Part shown: piece by piece, positions 16,663 to 27,200 of the stretch | Position numbering within the stretch: position 1 is the stretch's first letter | Layout: each line of letters starts with the position of its first letter | Source of the DNA: CAYVKM01 sp964452045 | GTDB lineage: Bacteria > Calditrichota > Calditrichia > RBG-13-44-9 | Reading direction: 5' to 3' | Assembly: GCA_964452045.1 (NCBI GenBank) | Contig: CAYVKM010000010.1 | Span: forward strand, 8,024-72,023 | DNA length: 64,000 nt | The notes under the pieces: generated by a model | Databases searched by the model: none | What the model was told of the DNA's origin: nothing | What the model saw: only the letters and a program-made list of their open reading frames with translations | Translations under genes and position numbers: made by a program

Positions 16663-18000
16663 ATGCATACATATCGATATCATATCAAGCAAACCGCGAA
16701 ACTGGCCTATCCGGTAACAATCGGACAGCTGGGACATGTGATGCTGGGCGTCGTAGACAGTATTATGGTGGGAAAAGTAGGCGCCACACCCCTGGCTGCA
16801 TCCTCCCTGGTAAATGGTCTGGTTTTTCTGGTGCTGGTTTTTGGTCTGGGAATGACTCTGGGCATTACTCCCCTGGTTGCCATTGCCCGGGGAAAGGAAG
16901 ATCACACCAAATGCGGGATCATTTTGCGTCAGGCCTTACTGGTGAATGGCATTCTCGGGTTGGGAATTTCAATCATCGTTTATCTCATGGCCGATCTGGT
17001 CTTTTATCTGAATCAACCGGCAGAGGTTGCCATTCAGGCTGCATCATATACTAAAATAATCAGCTTCTCGCTTCTGCCCTTTATGATATTCCAGAATTAC
17101 CGGCAATTCATTGAAGGTTTATCCTTTACCAAACCGGCGATGTACATTACCATTCTGGCAAACGGAATTAATATATTCGGCAACTGGGTTTTTATTTACG
17201 GCAACCTCGGATTCCCCGCGTATGGATTGGATGGTGCCGGATATTCCACATTTTTTACCCGTCTTTTTATGGCCGTAGCTATGTTAATCTACGTCCTGTC
17301 CTCACAGCGGTTTAAACAATACGATCCTTCTTTCAGATTTCGCAGTATTAATCGAAAGGTGATCAAACAATTATTAAACATCGGTGTTCCCAGCGGATTC
17401 CTTCATTTTTTTGAATTCGGAGCTTTTTCCTTTTCGGCTGTAATGATCGGATGGCTGGGGAAAGTCCAACTGGCTGCACATCAGATCGCCCTGAGTATGG
17501 CCGCGATTTCATTTATGTTCGTCATGGGTATATCAGCAGCCGGAACGATACGGGTAGGAAATGCTCTGGGAAGAAACCATCATACTGAAGTAAGGGATGC
17601 CGGTTTTTCCGCTATCCTTTTTGGTGCTTTAACTATGGCCATTTTCGGCGCCTTATTTATCTCCCTGCGGAATTTCTTTCCCACACTTTATATCAACGAT
17701 ATGGCGGTGATCCGGGTAGCAGCTTCTTTGCTCATCGTTGCGGCTTTTTTCCAGATTTCGGACGGTGTGCAGGCGGTTGGGCTGGGTGTGTTGCGGGGAA
17801 TAACCGATGTGAAAATTCCGATGATCATCAGTTTTATCGCCTATTGGGCCATCGGATTGCCGGTGGGATATTTTTTGGGATTTAAATTAAAATATGAAGC
17901 AGTTGGCGTTTGGATCGGCCTGCTCTGCGGATTAACCGTGGCCGCCACATTTTTCTTTTTACGATTTCATCTGAAGACAAAAAAGCTGGGCCAGGTGTAG
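16663..18000 (+). CDS. norM: MATE-family multidrug/Na+ antiporter
   Basis: 445 residues with 12 membrane helices in two halves of six. The start QTAKLAYPVTIGQLGHVMLG followed by VVDSIMVGKVG is the classic NorM-branch signature, and the second half has the matching LLNIGVPSGFLHFFEFGAF and LAAHQIALSMAAISFMFVMG. NorM proteins export cationic drugs and dyes in exchange for Na+ or H+. No Shine-Dalgarno is obvious before the ATG at 16663, but the protein starts at the usual point of the family. It is convergent with the minus-strand propeller gene, with 160 bp between their ends. Confidence 0.92.
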   Translation: MHTYRYHIKQTAKLAYPVTIGQLGHVMLGVVDSIMVGKVGATPLAASSLVNGLVFLVLVFGLGMTLGITPLVAIARGKEDHTKCGIILRQALLVNGILGLGISIIVYLMADLVFYLNQPAEVAIQAASYTKIISFSLLPFMIFQNYRQFIEGLSFTKPAMYITILANGINIFGNWVFIYGNLGFPAYGLDGAGYSTFFTRLFMAVAMLIYVLSSQRFKQYDPSFRFRSINRKVIKQLLNIGVPSGFLHFFEFGAFSFSAVMIGWLGKVQLAAHQIALSMAAISFMFVMGISAAGTIRVGNALGRNHHTEVRDAGFSAILFGALTMAIFGALFISLRNFFPTLYINDMAVIRVAASLLIVAAFFQISDGVQAVGLGVLRGITDVKIPMIISFIAYWAIGLPVGYFLGFKLKYEAVGVWIGLLCGLTVAATFFFLRFHLKTKKLGQV

Positions 18001-18160
18001 TTGAACACTTATGGTGTTCTACGATTGCCAATTACACAGTTCTTAGACTTCTGACATATTCCACTTTACACGCAGCCTATTTTACTAATCCCATCGTGAT
18101 TGAACATTTATAGTAATTAAACAACAAAAAACATCACAATCCCACAGGGGTTGAACCACA

Positions 18161-21100
18161 TTATTTCTTCCATTCCGGTAACCTTCCCGGTGTCCAGGGC
18201 GCCCCAGCCTGCTCCATCTCCGTCTCAAGATCTTTCAGATTCATCTCAACCAATCTTTTCAGACGGGCCAGCTGCGGCTCAAACATTTCCCCGGCAATGC
18301 GATAATTTTCTTGCTGGGTCTCAGTCGGTGCCGAGGTGGAACGCCACTGATCGCCGACAATTATCTCTATCCGATCGGAAATAGATGGTGGCTGATTTCC
18401 ATTACGGCTGCTAACGGTTTTATCACCTACCAATTTCCGCTGCAGATCATCTAACTCATTCTGCATGGCATTTACCTGATCCCACCAGGTGAGCGGAGCG
18501 GATGGGGTTTGCTGCAATGCTTTCCGAATATAATCTAGTTTCTCATTCACGTTCTGGGTTACTTTTATTGCGCCCAGGACCGAGCGTCCTAATTCACCCA
18601 ATTTCTTCTGAAATGCCATCAAGGCCTCCCGATCCTGTGCCGGAAGGGTAGCAATCCCCAGCACACTGGCAGAAAATTTTTGCGGCCCGGCCAGTTTGGT
18701 GGTCGCCCCGTCGACTCTTTTAAATAGTGTTACCTGGTACTCCCCCGGCATGGCCAGCATCCAGGAGTTGTCATTTTCGGAATCTATCTCGCGCTTCTCT
18801 TCCAATTCAACCGGTGCGTTATTGGGAAAACGCAAATCCCAGGAAATCCTCTGTATTCCATTTTTAGGGGCAATATTCATTCGGCGGATAACCTCACCAG
18901 TCAAATCGGAAACCTCAAAAATCAGGTAAGGCGGTTGTTCATCATCCTCCGCCCTTAATTCTGCCCAGCTGGGATATGGAACAGGTTTACCTTCCTTTCG
19001 GAGCTGCTTTTCTTTCTCCTGCCGGATTTGCTTTTTCGTCCGGATGGTGTCTTTCAAAAAATAAGTAAAGGTTGCGCCAAATGGTGGATTATCCGCCGAG
19101 AAGAAGGAATGACCTTCCTCACCGGTTCCGGTTCTGGATTGAATGTACATCCAGCAATCCTTAACCGGAAAAATCGTATTACCCTCTTCCAAGCGATTAT
19201 CCGCTGTTTCCCGCAATGGCGAATAATCATCCAGGACGTAAAAACTCCGGCCGAAAGTAGCCAGCACCAGATCGTTTTCCCGTTTTTGAATGGCAATATC
19301 CCTGATGGCAATGGTGGGTAATCCACCCTTCAACTGAATCCATTTATTTCCGCCATTGATAGTAAAGAAGATCCCAAATTCGGTTCCCACAAAAAGCAGA
19401 TTGGGATTCACATGATCTTCGGCAATGGTGTAGACCGGACAATTGACCGGTAAATTTCCGGAAATGGATTTCCAGGATTTTCCCCGGTCGGTACTTTTCA
19501 GAACATACGGTTTAAAATCAGCGTTTTTATGATTATCGCAGGTTGCATACACTGTATTTTCCTTATTCTGTGAAGCCCTCAGAAAACTGATATAGGTATA
19601 TTCCGGCACCCCAGGTAATTTTTCAATCTTCCGCCAGGTTTTACTCCCATCTTCACTCACCTGGATCAATCCGTCATCAGTGCCAACATACAACAATCCC
19701 TCTTTTAAGGGAGATTCCGCGAGCGCCACAATATTTCCATAGAGCGAAGTGGATGCATTTTTGGAGACCGCATCCACTCCCCACACCTTACCCATTACCG
19801 GTAATTTATTGCGGTCAATTTGTCGGGTAAGATCAGGACTTATCACCTGCCAGGAAGTTCCCCGGTCATCACTCCGGAATAATTTGTTTGCCGCAAAATA
19901 AAGCCGGTTGGGATCGAAAGGGCTGATAATAAGCGGAGAGTCCCAATTCCAGCGATAGGGTTCCACATCCATACCTTCTATCGGCTTGATTCCCATATCT
20001 TCAGTGCTCTGTTTATCGTACCGGACCAACCAACCGTATTGGGATTGCGCATAAACAATATTCAGATTGGTCGGATCCACCCTGGACTGAAACCCATCCC
20101 CACCATTGGTTACAAACCAATCTGAGTTTACAATCCCCACCCGGCTGGTGGTACGGGAAGGACCGCCCAGGCTAAAGTTATCCTGCGTTCCGCCATAAAC
20201 ATTATAAAAGGGTTCAGCATCGTCCACTGCTACCCGATAGAATTGAGTCACCGGCAGATTACTTTTAAAATTCCAGGTTTTGGCCCGGTCAAAAGTTTCG
20301 TAAACCCCTCCATCCCCACCAATCAGAAAATGATCCGGGTTGGTGGGATGAATCCACATGGCATGATCATCTACATGCCGTAACTTATTCCCCAGACGAT
20401 TAAAAGTCTTGCCACCATCCTCGGTGAAACTGGTATAGGTATTGAGTGAATACACCAGGTCGACATCAAGAGGGTCCGCGACAATTTCCTGGTAATACTG
20501 TGGACTGGTAGTCATATAATTGCTTCTTTTTTCCCAGGATTCACCCCGGTCAGTAGAACGGAAAAATCCGCCCTGATTATCCGCTGCTTCGATAATAGCA
20601 TAAATTACATCCGGATTGGCCGGGGATATGGCCAGTCCAATTCGACCCAGATCAACCTTTGGTATCCCCGATTCTAACTTCCTCCAGGATTTCCCGGCAT
20701 CGATGGATTTGTACAGGGCCGATTCCGGGCCGCCGTTGATCAAGGTATAGACATGCCGCCGGCGCTGATAGGAAGCTGTATAAAGCAGATCCGGGTCTCT
20801 CAAATCCATCACCAGATCGGTGACACCAGTATTTTCGCTGATGGTTAATATAGCTTGCCAGGTATTTCCCCCATCCACTGATTTGTATAAACCGCGGTCG
20901 CCACCCGGACCCCAGAGTGGTCCCTGGGCGGCAACATAGATGGTCTGCGAATCTCGAGGATCAACAATTATTTTTGCGATATGCTCGGAGTGCTTGAGAC
21001 CCATATTTTTCCAGTTCTTGCCTCCATCCAGGGATTTGTAAACCCCGTCTCCGTAACCAACACTGCGCTGGCTGTTGTTCTCCCCGGTTCCGACCCAGAT

Positions 21101-21430
21101 TACATTATGATTATTGGGGTCTATGGTCACACATCCAATGGAATAGGATCCTTCCTTGTCAAAAACAGGTTCAAATGTGGTACCGGAGTTGGTGGTTTTC
21201 CAGACACCTCCACATGCCACGGCAACATAATACTCGTGTATATTTTCTGGGTTTACCGCAAAATCGATAATTCGTCCGGAAGTGACAGCCGGCCCGATTA
21301 ACCTGAATTTAAGGCCTTCAAAGGTTTTTGCGGACATGAGTCCTTTGTTTGAATTATTATCCGGTCCTGCGAATAGTGTTCCAGAAATGATTAAAATAAT
21401 TATCAAAACAAGTAAATAGTGCCGTTTCAT
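18161..21430 (-). CDS. Secreted sortilin/VPS10-like beta-propeller protein (glycosyl hydrolase BNR family)
   Basis: 1089 residues with a signal peptide (cleavage near TLFAG). The first 750 residues are a large propeller with many BNR/Asp-box blades of the pattern S-x-D-x-G-x-x-W, for example KSLDGGKNWKNMG, KSVDGGNTWQ, RSTDRGESWEKR, RSDDRGTSWQ and KSTDRGKSWKS. A C-terminal region of about 300 residues holds a beta domain and a helical segment. Proteins of this layout are common in Bacteroidota-related bacteria and are labelled glycosyl hydrolase or VPS10-like, but catalytic activity is usually unproven. It starts 30 bases after the exonuclease III stop and may be read from the same transcript. 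No sorting tail is visible at its C-terminus. Confidence 0.88.
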   Translation of the reverse strand: MKRHYLLVLIIILIISGTLFAGPDNNSNKGLMSAKTFEGLKFRLIGPAVTSGRIIDFAVNPENIHEYYVAVACGGVWKTTNSGTTFEPVFDKEGSYSIGCVTIDPNNHNVIWVGTGENNSQRSVGYGDGVYKSLDGGKNWKNMGLKHSEHIAKIIVDPRDSQTIYVAAQGPLWGPGGDRGLYKSVDGGNTWQAILTISENTGVTDLVMDLRDPDLLYTASYQRRRHVYTLINGGPESALYKSIDAGKSWRKLESGIPKVDLGRIGLAISPANPDVIYAIIEAADNQGGFFRSTDRGESWEKRSNYMTTSPQYYQEIVADPLDVDLVYSLNTYTSFTEDGGKTFNRLGNKLRHVDDHAMWIHPTNPDHFLIGGDGGVYETFDRAKTWNFKSNLPVTQFYRVAVDDAEPFYNVYGGTQDNFSLGGPSRTTSRVGIVNSDWFVTNGGDGFQSRVDPTNLNIVYAQSQYGWLVRYDKQSTEDMGIKPIEGMDVEPYRWNWDSPLIISPFDPNRLYFAANKLFRSDDRGTSWQVISPDLTRQIDRNKLPVMGKVWGVDAVSKNASTSLYGNIVALAESPLKEGLLYVGTDDGLIQVSEDGSKTWRKIEKLPGVPEYTYISFLRASQNKENTVYATCDNHKNADFKPYVLKSTDRGKSWKSISGNLPVNCPVYTIAEDHVNPNLLFVGTEFGIFFTINGGNKWIQLKGGLPTIAIRDIAIQKRENDLVLATFGRSFYVLDDYSPLRETADNRLEEGNTIFPVKDCWMYIQSRTGTGEEGHSFFSADNPPFGATFTYFLKDTIRTKKQIRQEKEKQLRKEGKPVPYPSWAELRAEDDEQPPYLIFEVSDLTGEVIRRMNIAPKNGIQRISWDLRFPNNAPVELEEKREIDSENDNSWMLAMPGEYQVTLFKRVDGATTKLAGPQKFSASVLGIATLPAQDREALMAFQKKLGELGRSVLGAIKVTQNVNEKLDYIRKALQQTPSAPLTWWDQVNAMQNELDDLQRKLVGDKTVSSRNGNQPPSISDRIEIIVGDQWRSTSAPTETQQENYRIAGEMFEPQLARLKRLVEMNLKDLETEMEQAGAPWTPGRLPEWKK

Positions 21431-21460
21431 GAGCCATCCTCCATTTGAAATATTTTTTAT

Positions 21461-22213
21461 CTAATTTAAAATGATGCCCACCGGACAGTGATCGGAACCT
21501 TTTACCTCCGGCAGGATAAAGGCATTTTTCAGCCGTGGCCTTAATTCAGGGGAAAGCAGAAAGTAGTCAATCCGCCATCCCACATTTTTCTCGCGTGCCC
21601 GGCCAATGTAGCTCCACCAGCTGTAATGGCCGGCTCCTTTTTCAAACTCCCGGAATGTATCAATAAACCCAGCTTCGATCATTCGATCCATACTGGCCCG
21701 TTCCTCATCGGTAAATCCGGCATTGCGCCTGTTTTGTCTGGGATTGGCCAAATCAATTTCTTTGTGGGCAACATTGAGATCGCCACAAACCACCACTGGT
21801 TTATCTTCTTCTAGATTTTTTATATATTCCAGAAAATCCGGGTCCCACTGTTCTGCCCGGTAATCCAGCCGCAATAATCCACGTTTTGAATTGGGAGTAT
21901 AGACGTTTACCAGGAAGTAATCTGCAAATTCGGCCGTCAGGACCCGCCCCTCCTTATCATGATGCGACAAGCCCAGTCCGTATGTAACGGCAAGGGGTTT
22001 GATTTTTGAAAAAATGGCTGTTCCTGAGTATCCCCTTCTCTCCGCAGCATTCCAATATTGGCAATAGTCATCCAATTGAAGATGAATCTGTTCGGGATGT
22101 GCTTTTGTCTCCTGCAGGCACAGAATATCCGGATTCTCCGATTGCACAAAATCGTAAAAGCCATTTTTCATAATGGCTCGAATACCATTCACATTCCAAG
22201 ATAGAAATTTCAT
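21461..22213 (-). CDS. xth: Exodeoxyribonuclease III (AP endonuclease)
   Basis: 250 residues from the ATG at 22213 (MKFLSWNVNG); a reading from 22249 would add twelve atypical residues. It cleaves DNA at abasic sites and acts as a 3' exonuclease in base excision repair. Motifs in order: WNVNGIRA with the metal-site Asn, CLQETKA with the metal Glu, YSGTAIFSK, CGDLNVAHKEIDLANP with the catalytic Asp and Asn, RRNAGFTDEER, WRIDYFLLS, and KGSDHCPVG with the general-base Asp-His. All catalytic residues are present. It belongs to the ExoA/Xth branch common in Gram-positives and FCB bacteria. Its partner in repair, Nth, lies at 55863. Confidence 0.95.
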   Translation of the reverse strand: MKFLSWNVNGIRAIMKNGFYDFVQSENPDILCLQETKAHPEQIHLQLDDYCQYWNAAERRGYSGTAIFSKIKPLAVTYGLGLSHHDKEGRVLTAEFADYFLVNVYTPNSKRGLLRLDYRAEQWDPDFLEYIKNLEEDKPVVVCGDLNVAHKEIDLANPRQNRRNAGFTDEERASMDRMIEAGFIDTFREFEKGAGHYSWWSYIGRAREKNVGWRIDYFLLSPELRPRLKNAFILPEVKGSDHCPVGIILN

Positions 22214-22438
22214 TTGAATTCCGTGAGAGCGTTCTTTTTCCGAAAACAATATATTGTTTTAGTCAACTGTGGGTCAATTCTTTTCAAATTCAGTTTTAAA
22301 AACCAGAAAACTCAGGGTGAAATCACCAGATATAATTGAGATAGTAAAAATAGATTATATCCAAATGAAGGAAGGGGAGATTAACAGAAATTTAATTCAG
22401 ATCGGCCCCATTATTAAAATAATGATGATGGATTCCAA

Positions 22439-24235
22439 TTAAAACGCCTGGCCCACGCTGAAATATAATCGGGTTTTAGGTTCACCATTTTCAGGCTTCA
22501 GGTTGAAGGCATAATCCAGACGAAGTATTCCCACCGGTGAATTCACCCGCAGACCGGTGCCAACAGACTGCCTCAGGTTATCTAGTTTAATCTCGGATGG
22601 GGTGATATAAATATTACCCAATTCACCAAAAACAGCCATACCGAACATTTTATAAATTGTTTGCCGGATTTCAAAAACATTCCACACCAATTTAAATTTT
22701 CCACCCAGCGGTATGCCGTTCTGATCCAGTGGCCCCACTTTCTGGTACCGGAAAGCCCTCATCTCATTTGGACCACCGGTGTAGAATCTCTCATTCAAAG
22801 GGATGGCATTAATTCCGCCCGGGGCATTAATCCAGCCAAGACTTAAAGACATGGCAACAACCGTACTCCTGGTTGCGGGATAAAAATATTTTGCATCCAA
22901 AATAGTATTGAAAAACCTTACGCCACCGGTAAAAAAAAGACCGGCCAATTCATTAGACCATTCAATATAAGTTCCATTGGAGGTATTGAAGATATTATCC
23001 CGGGTATCATAAATGAGGGCAAGCTTAAAACTTCGAACCTTATTTTGTGGTGGTTCTTTTATTTCTGCCACTTTGATATTGCTTAGATCATTATTTTCGT
23101 GCCGGTAACTGAGAAGCACATTGGAGCGTTTTAGAAATCTTCTTCCCACAGTAAGCACACCACCGATACTGCGTAAATCAAAACCCGGCTCCTTCGTATA
23201 ATCTGCCTTAAGGTTCAGGTCCGTGCGGAAACGAGTATGAAAGGTCCAGGGTTCGGTAAAAGATGCCTCCGCCCCCAGATAGAGTGAACTGTATTTCAAG
23301 GCAATACCTGCTTTTCTGGCAGAACCGCTGATATTGTCGTTATATACTTCCGTTTTAATCCTGAACTTTTCCACAGAACCATATCCGCCACTTATATTAA
23401 ATTGGGCAGGTATTTTATCTTTCAGATCAACTAACACTATTTTAAGGGTGGAATCCTGTTCAGATGCCGGTCTCAGAGAAATATAGACACTCTGGAACAG
23501 GCCGGTTAAATAGAGCAGTCGCTGGGAGTTCAATAATTTTGAGTAATCGACTACTTCTCCCTTTTTAAAGGTCAGCTCCCGGGTAACTACATGCGGTTTA
23601 GTAATTGTGAGACCATTTAGTTGGATATCATCGATTCGGTATTGCGGTCCCTCCCGGATTACAAAATTAACAAAAGCCATCTGACTATCCGCCAGAACTT
23701 TTATATCGGTTTGAACCTGGGCATCCAGAAAACCATTGTTGGAATAATAATTCAGGACCCGTGTGGTAGATTCATCTATTTTTTTCTGCAGTAGCGGTTC
23801 CCCTTCCCGAAGTGTAATAACCTTGCCCAACGCCTTTCCGGAAAAAAATTCATTGCCGGACAGACTAACCGATTCCACGAATGTGCGGATCCCTTCATCA
23901 ATGTCGATAGTGATATACACTGCTTTCTTGGCGGTGTCTTTTTCCACTTGATAATCTGCTATTTTGCTTTCCAGATAGCCCTGCTGTTTATAAGACAGGG
24001 CAATATTGTCGAGGTCATTATGAAGTACCTCCGCATGATAATAGCGTTTTTTAAAGAGGGAGGATGGTTTGGAAATCATGATTCCCCTTAACTGATCTCC
24101 GGAAAATGCACTGTTGCCCTTAAACTGAACAGACTTTATTTCAACCTGTTCTCCCGGTTTGGCAACGATGGTTTGAACCGTTCCTGCCAAGAAGAGTAAT
24201 GTCAACCAGATATAACTTCGCTTAATCTTTTTCAT
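22439..24235 (-). CDS. tamA: Omp85-family outer-membrane assembly protein (TamA-like)
   Basis: 598 residues: signal peptide, three POTRA-like domains (about residues 30-265), and a 16-strand Omp85 barrel to the C-terminus. POTRA 1 opens with VEIKSVQFKGNSAFSGDQL, POTRA 2 with VSLSGNEFFSGKALGKVITL, and POTRA 3 with IDDIQLNGLTITKPHVV. The barrel shows the L6 region GGPNEMRAFRYQKVGP (the R-x-F variant of the family motif) and ends in a Phe, as outer-membrane barrels do. It starts inside the tamB stop (ATGA), which with the short POTRA set marks it as TamA rather than BamA. It would act with TamB to insert proteins or move phospholipids to the outer membrane. Confidence 0.9.
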   Translation of the reverse strand: MKKIKRSYIWLTLLFLAGTVQTIVAKPGEQVEIKSVQFKGNSAFSGDQLRGIMISKPSSLFKKRYYHAEVLHNDLDNIALSYKQQGYLESKIADYQVEKDTAKKAVYITIDIDEGIRTFVESVSLSGNEFFSGKALGKVITLREGEPLLQKKIDESTTRVLNYYSNNGFLDAQVQTDIKVLADSQMAFVNFVIREGPQYRIDDIQLNGLTITKPHVVTRELTFKKGEVVDYSKLLNSQRLLYLTGLFQSVYISLRPASEQDSTLKIVLVDLKDKIPAQFNISGGYGSVEKFRIKTEVYNDNISGSARKAGIALKYSSLYLGAEASFTEPWTFHTRFRTDLNLKADYTKEPGFDLRSIGGVLTVGRRFLKRSNVLLSYRHENNDLSNIKVAEIKEPPQNKVRSFKLALIYDTRDNIFNTSNGTYIEWSNELAGLFFTGGVRFFNTILDAKYFYPATRSTVVAMSLSLGWINAPGGINAIPLNERFYTGGPNEMRAFRYQKVGPLDQNGIPLGGKFKLVWNVFEIRQTIYKMFGMAVFGELGNIYITPSEIKLDNLRQSVGTGLRVNSPVGILRLDYAFNLKPENGEPKTRLYFSVGQAF

Positions 24236-27200
24236 TTGAATTTGATCTGATATTTGAGATCGATGCCTGTTTCACCCTTCTGATTCGATTCACCCTGAAT
24301 CGCCCAGTGCTTGGAAAAGTTGTAATCCAGCCGAATGCCCTGATCATTGATATGACCAACAGTAGTGGAATAGGTTACTTCGAAACGGTTTAAAAAGGTT
24401 TTTTTGGCCACTAACTGGGGACCGCCACCTTGATTAAAACGAAATATATTCCCTTCGATCATAACCTGATCCAGACCAAGCAGATTACCAACCTGGGTGC
24501 TTAAATACCTGGTGATCCGCTGACTGGAAAATGCTTCAACCCGCCGGGTAAGGACGTTAGTAACTGATGATCCCCCCTCCGAACTGCTCAAAAGATTTCC
24601 GGTGGTAGTACCCAAAGTGAGTACAGATAATATATCCGATTTGCTTAATGGAGGAGTTGAAGTTAAAGCTACGACAGGTTCATCCAATGGACCGGTAACC
24701 ATGAGAACGATTTGATAATCCGTGGATTGTTGACGTTCATAGACGGTTACATTCGAGGTGGCTTTTAAATTCACAATCGGATTCAATTTGTTCGGATCAA
24801 CAAAATCCACTATCGCTGTATCCACCTGGAATTTCCGGTCCAGATACATCACATAGCCTTTTTCGGCCTGCACCCGGCCAGTGACATTTGGATTTGCCAA
24901 AGTGCCGATAAATTCCAGGGCCGCATCAAACTGGATATTGGCCAGGTTGTTATCTATCCATAGATCCTTACTCTGTCGAAGCCGGATATTTAACCTGGTG
25001 TTTTTCTGCAATTCAGTTGGTTCAGTTATCGGACCCCGGGCAGTGCGGAGAGATTGAATTATTTCCTGCGGCTCGATATTTCGGGTAAATTGACTTTTTC
25101 CCAATGCGAGGTCTCCGGAAAGCTGGTAGTAACCATTTTTCTTCTGATAGACCAATTGGGCAGAATCGATGAGCACTTTAAAGAAATCCGGTCTTTCGAT
25201 TGGCATATTTTCTAGTGAAGTTTTCAAATTTGCTTCGGTTAATTCGAAATGATCCAGGGTAAAATCGCCCGTGGCCTGGGCTGTGCCTCCTGCCAGTTTG
25301 AAAAAGAAAGAATCCACCCTCACCGTCTGCCGGTTCAGCGAAATATTCATCCTGCCGTCGCTCACCGTTTCAGTAAAGTTGACAGGCTGGAATCCTAACT
25401 GGTCAATTTTTAACTCTCCAAATAGGGAGGGATTCTGAAACATCCCGCGGATGGACAGATTTGCCGACACTTCCCCCTTCAACGCGTTTAATTGGGGAAC
25501 GAAAGGCTGTAATATTGAAAGATCCATGCTTTTTACTGCCAGTTGTATGTTCAAAGAATCCGGGTAAAGCCGGCCGGATAAATCAAGGGTTTCCCGGTCG
25601 GACAACTGCAGCTGAAAATTTGTGCGGAATTTCTTCCAGTCCTGGGTAATGAATTGTCCGTTCAATTGAAAGGGTGTCTTCAAATATTTTCCCTGTAACG
25701 GTTTGATAATAAAAAGCGAATCCTGAAAAGCCATGTTCAGGGAGACATTCTCAAAACCCGGAGCCTGGGGATTAAGCAAGAACGAGCCGCCGGTTATTTC
25801 TGCTGTTCCCCGAATTTTAGGTTTTTCAAGCTGACCGGAAATATTCAGGGTATAGTTGACAAACCCATTTACCTTGTGCTGCTCTGGTAAAAATGGTTCA
25901 AATAATTCAAGACTCAAATGCTTACCAATTGCTCTGAGATTAACTAGGCTTTGTGGAGATAGGTAAATCGAGCCGGTGGCGCGATGCATCACCTCAAGCC
26001 GGCCTTTTATTCCAGACTGCTCGCCTCCAATAAAGGCAACCATAGAATCCAATTGCAGGTCTGATCGGGTGAGTAAAATTGCTCCATGGATGGAATCGAC
26101 AAGTGTCTCTTTATATTGGAAAGGTTTTAGTTCAAAGCGAAATTTCCCGCGGGGACTGGGGGGTTTTCCCCTTAAACTTAAGTCGAATCCGGCGTTTCCG
26201 GAAATGGGAATATCCAGAGGAGATATCCTAATTACTTTATCCAAATCCAGATGATAAGATTTTACATCTATCCTCCAGTTCGAAGAATCAGCCAAATCGA
26301 AAGTAGACTGAACCAGACCAAAGGGGAATATTTCTTCCTTCCTCTGGGTAGAATCGAAGGGAACCGCAAAGCTCACCGGGATATTTCCGCCAGTTAGGGC
26401 AACACCCAGCATACCGCAGGCTTTCTTTAAAGTATATTCACCTTCCGCCAAAAGACTAACCGAATCCTGTTGGAAATAGCTCGGATTAAGCTCCACTCTT
26501 CCACTATCCAGCGAGAGATTAATTTCAGCTTTAGCCAGTTGCCATTTCTGATAAGACACGCTGTTAAGTGACACATTCAATTGCCCCTTGGGATCATCAA
26601 CCGGTCCCTCCACTGAGCCATTATAAGCAATGCCACCTGTCAATCCCATGAGATGAAAAGGAGATTTAAGAGAATCGATCGAAGTGAGTTCGCCGGAAAA
26701 CATGGTTTTATGGAGGATTAGTTTATTATCCCGATAGTCGAGGCCGCCATTTATGGTATCCAGAGGCATATTCTGATATGAAATGCTATCTCCCCGGAAG
26801 GACAGGCTGATATCGGGATTATTTGTCTGACCCGAAATGGTTCCGGAAAATTCTAAATGCCCTTTCAGATCCGAAATCCCGGCAAGGTTTGCAAAAGTTT
26901 GAATCTGACGGATGTTTGCCAAGAAATTTCCATTTACAGAATGATTGGAGAGTTCGAATGAACCTTTCAATCGGGATTCTCCCTGACGCATATTTACCGC
27001 AAATATTTTATTGTCGAATCGGAGATCGCCGTTCAGGTCTGCCATAGGTTTGGAATTATAAAACATCCGAGTCAGAGAAATTGTGGAGTTCACGGTCAGA
27101 TCCACCGGGTTCTTTAGCGGGCCCTCAGTTTTGACACCTCCGTTAATCTCACCGGTAAACGCTGCCTGGTTTTGTAGAACCAGATGACGAACCGAACCCA

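Noticed and set aside
18003..18019. GAACAC/GTGTTC hairpin after the MATE gene
   Set aside because: Six base pairs and no following T run; too weak for a terminator call.
22409..22424. AT-only palindrome after tamA
   Set aside because: Too short and AT-rich to separate from chance in this base composition.
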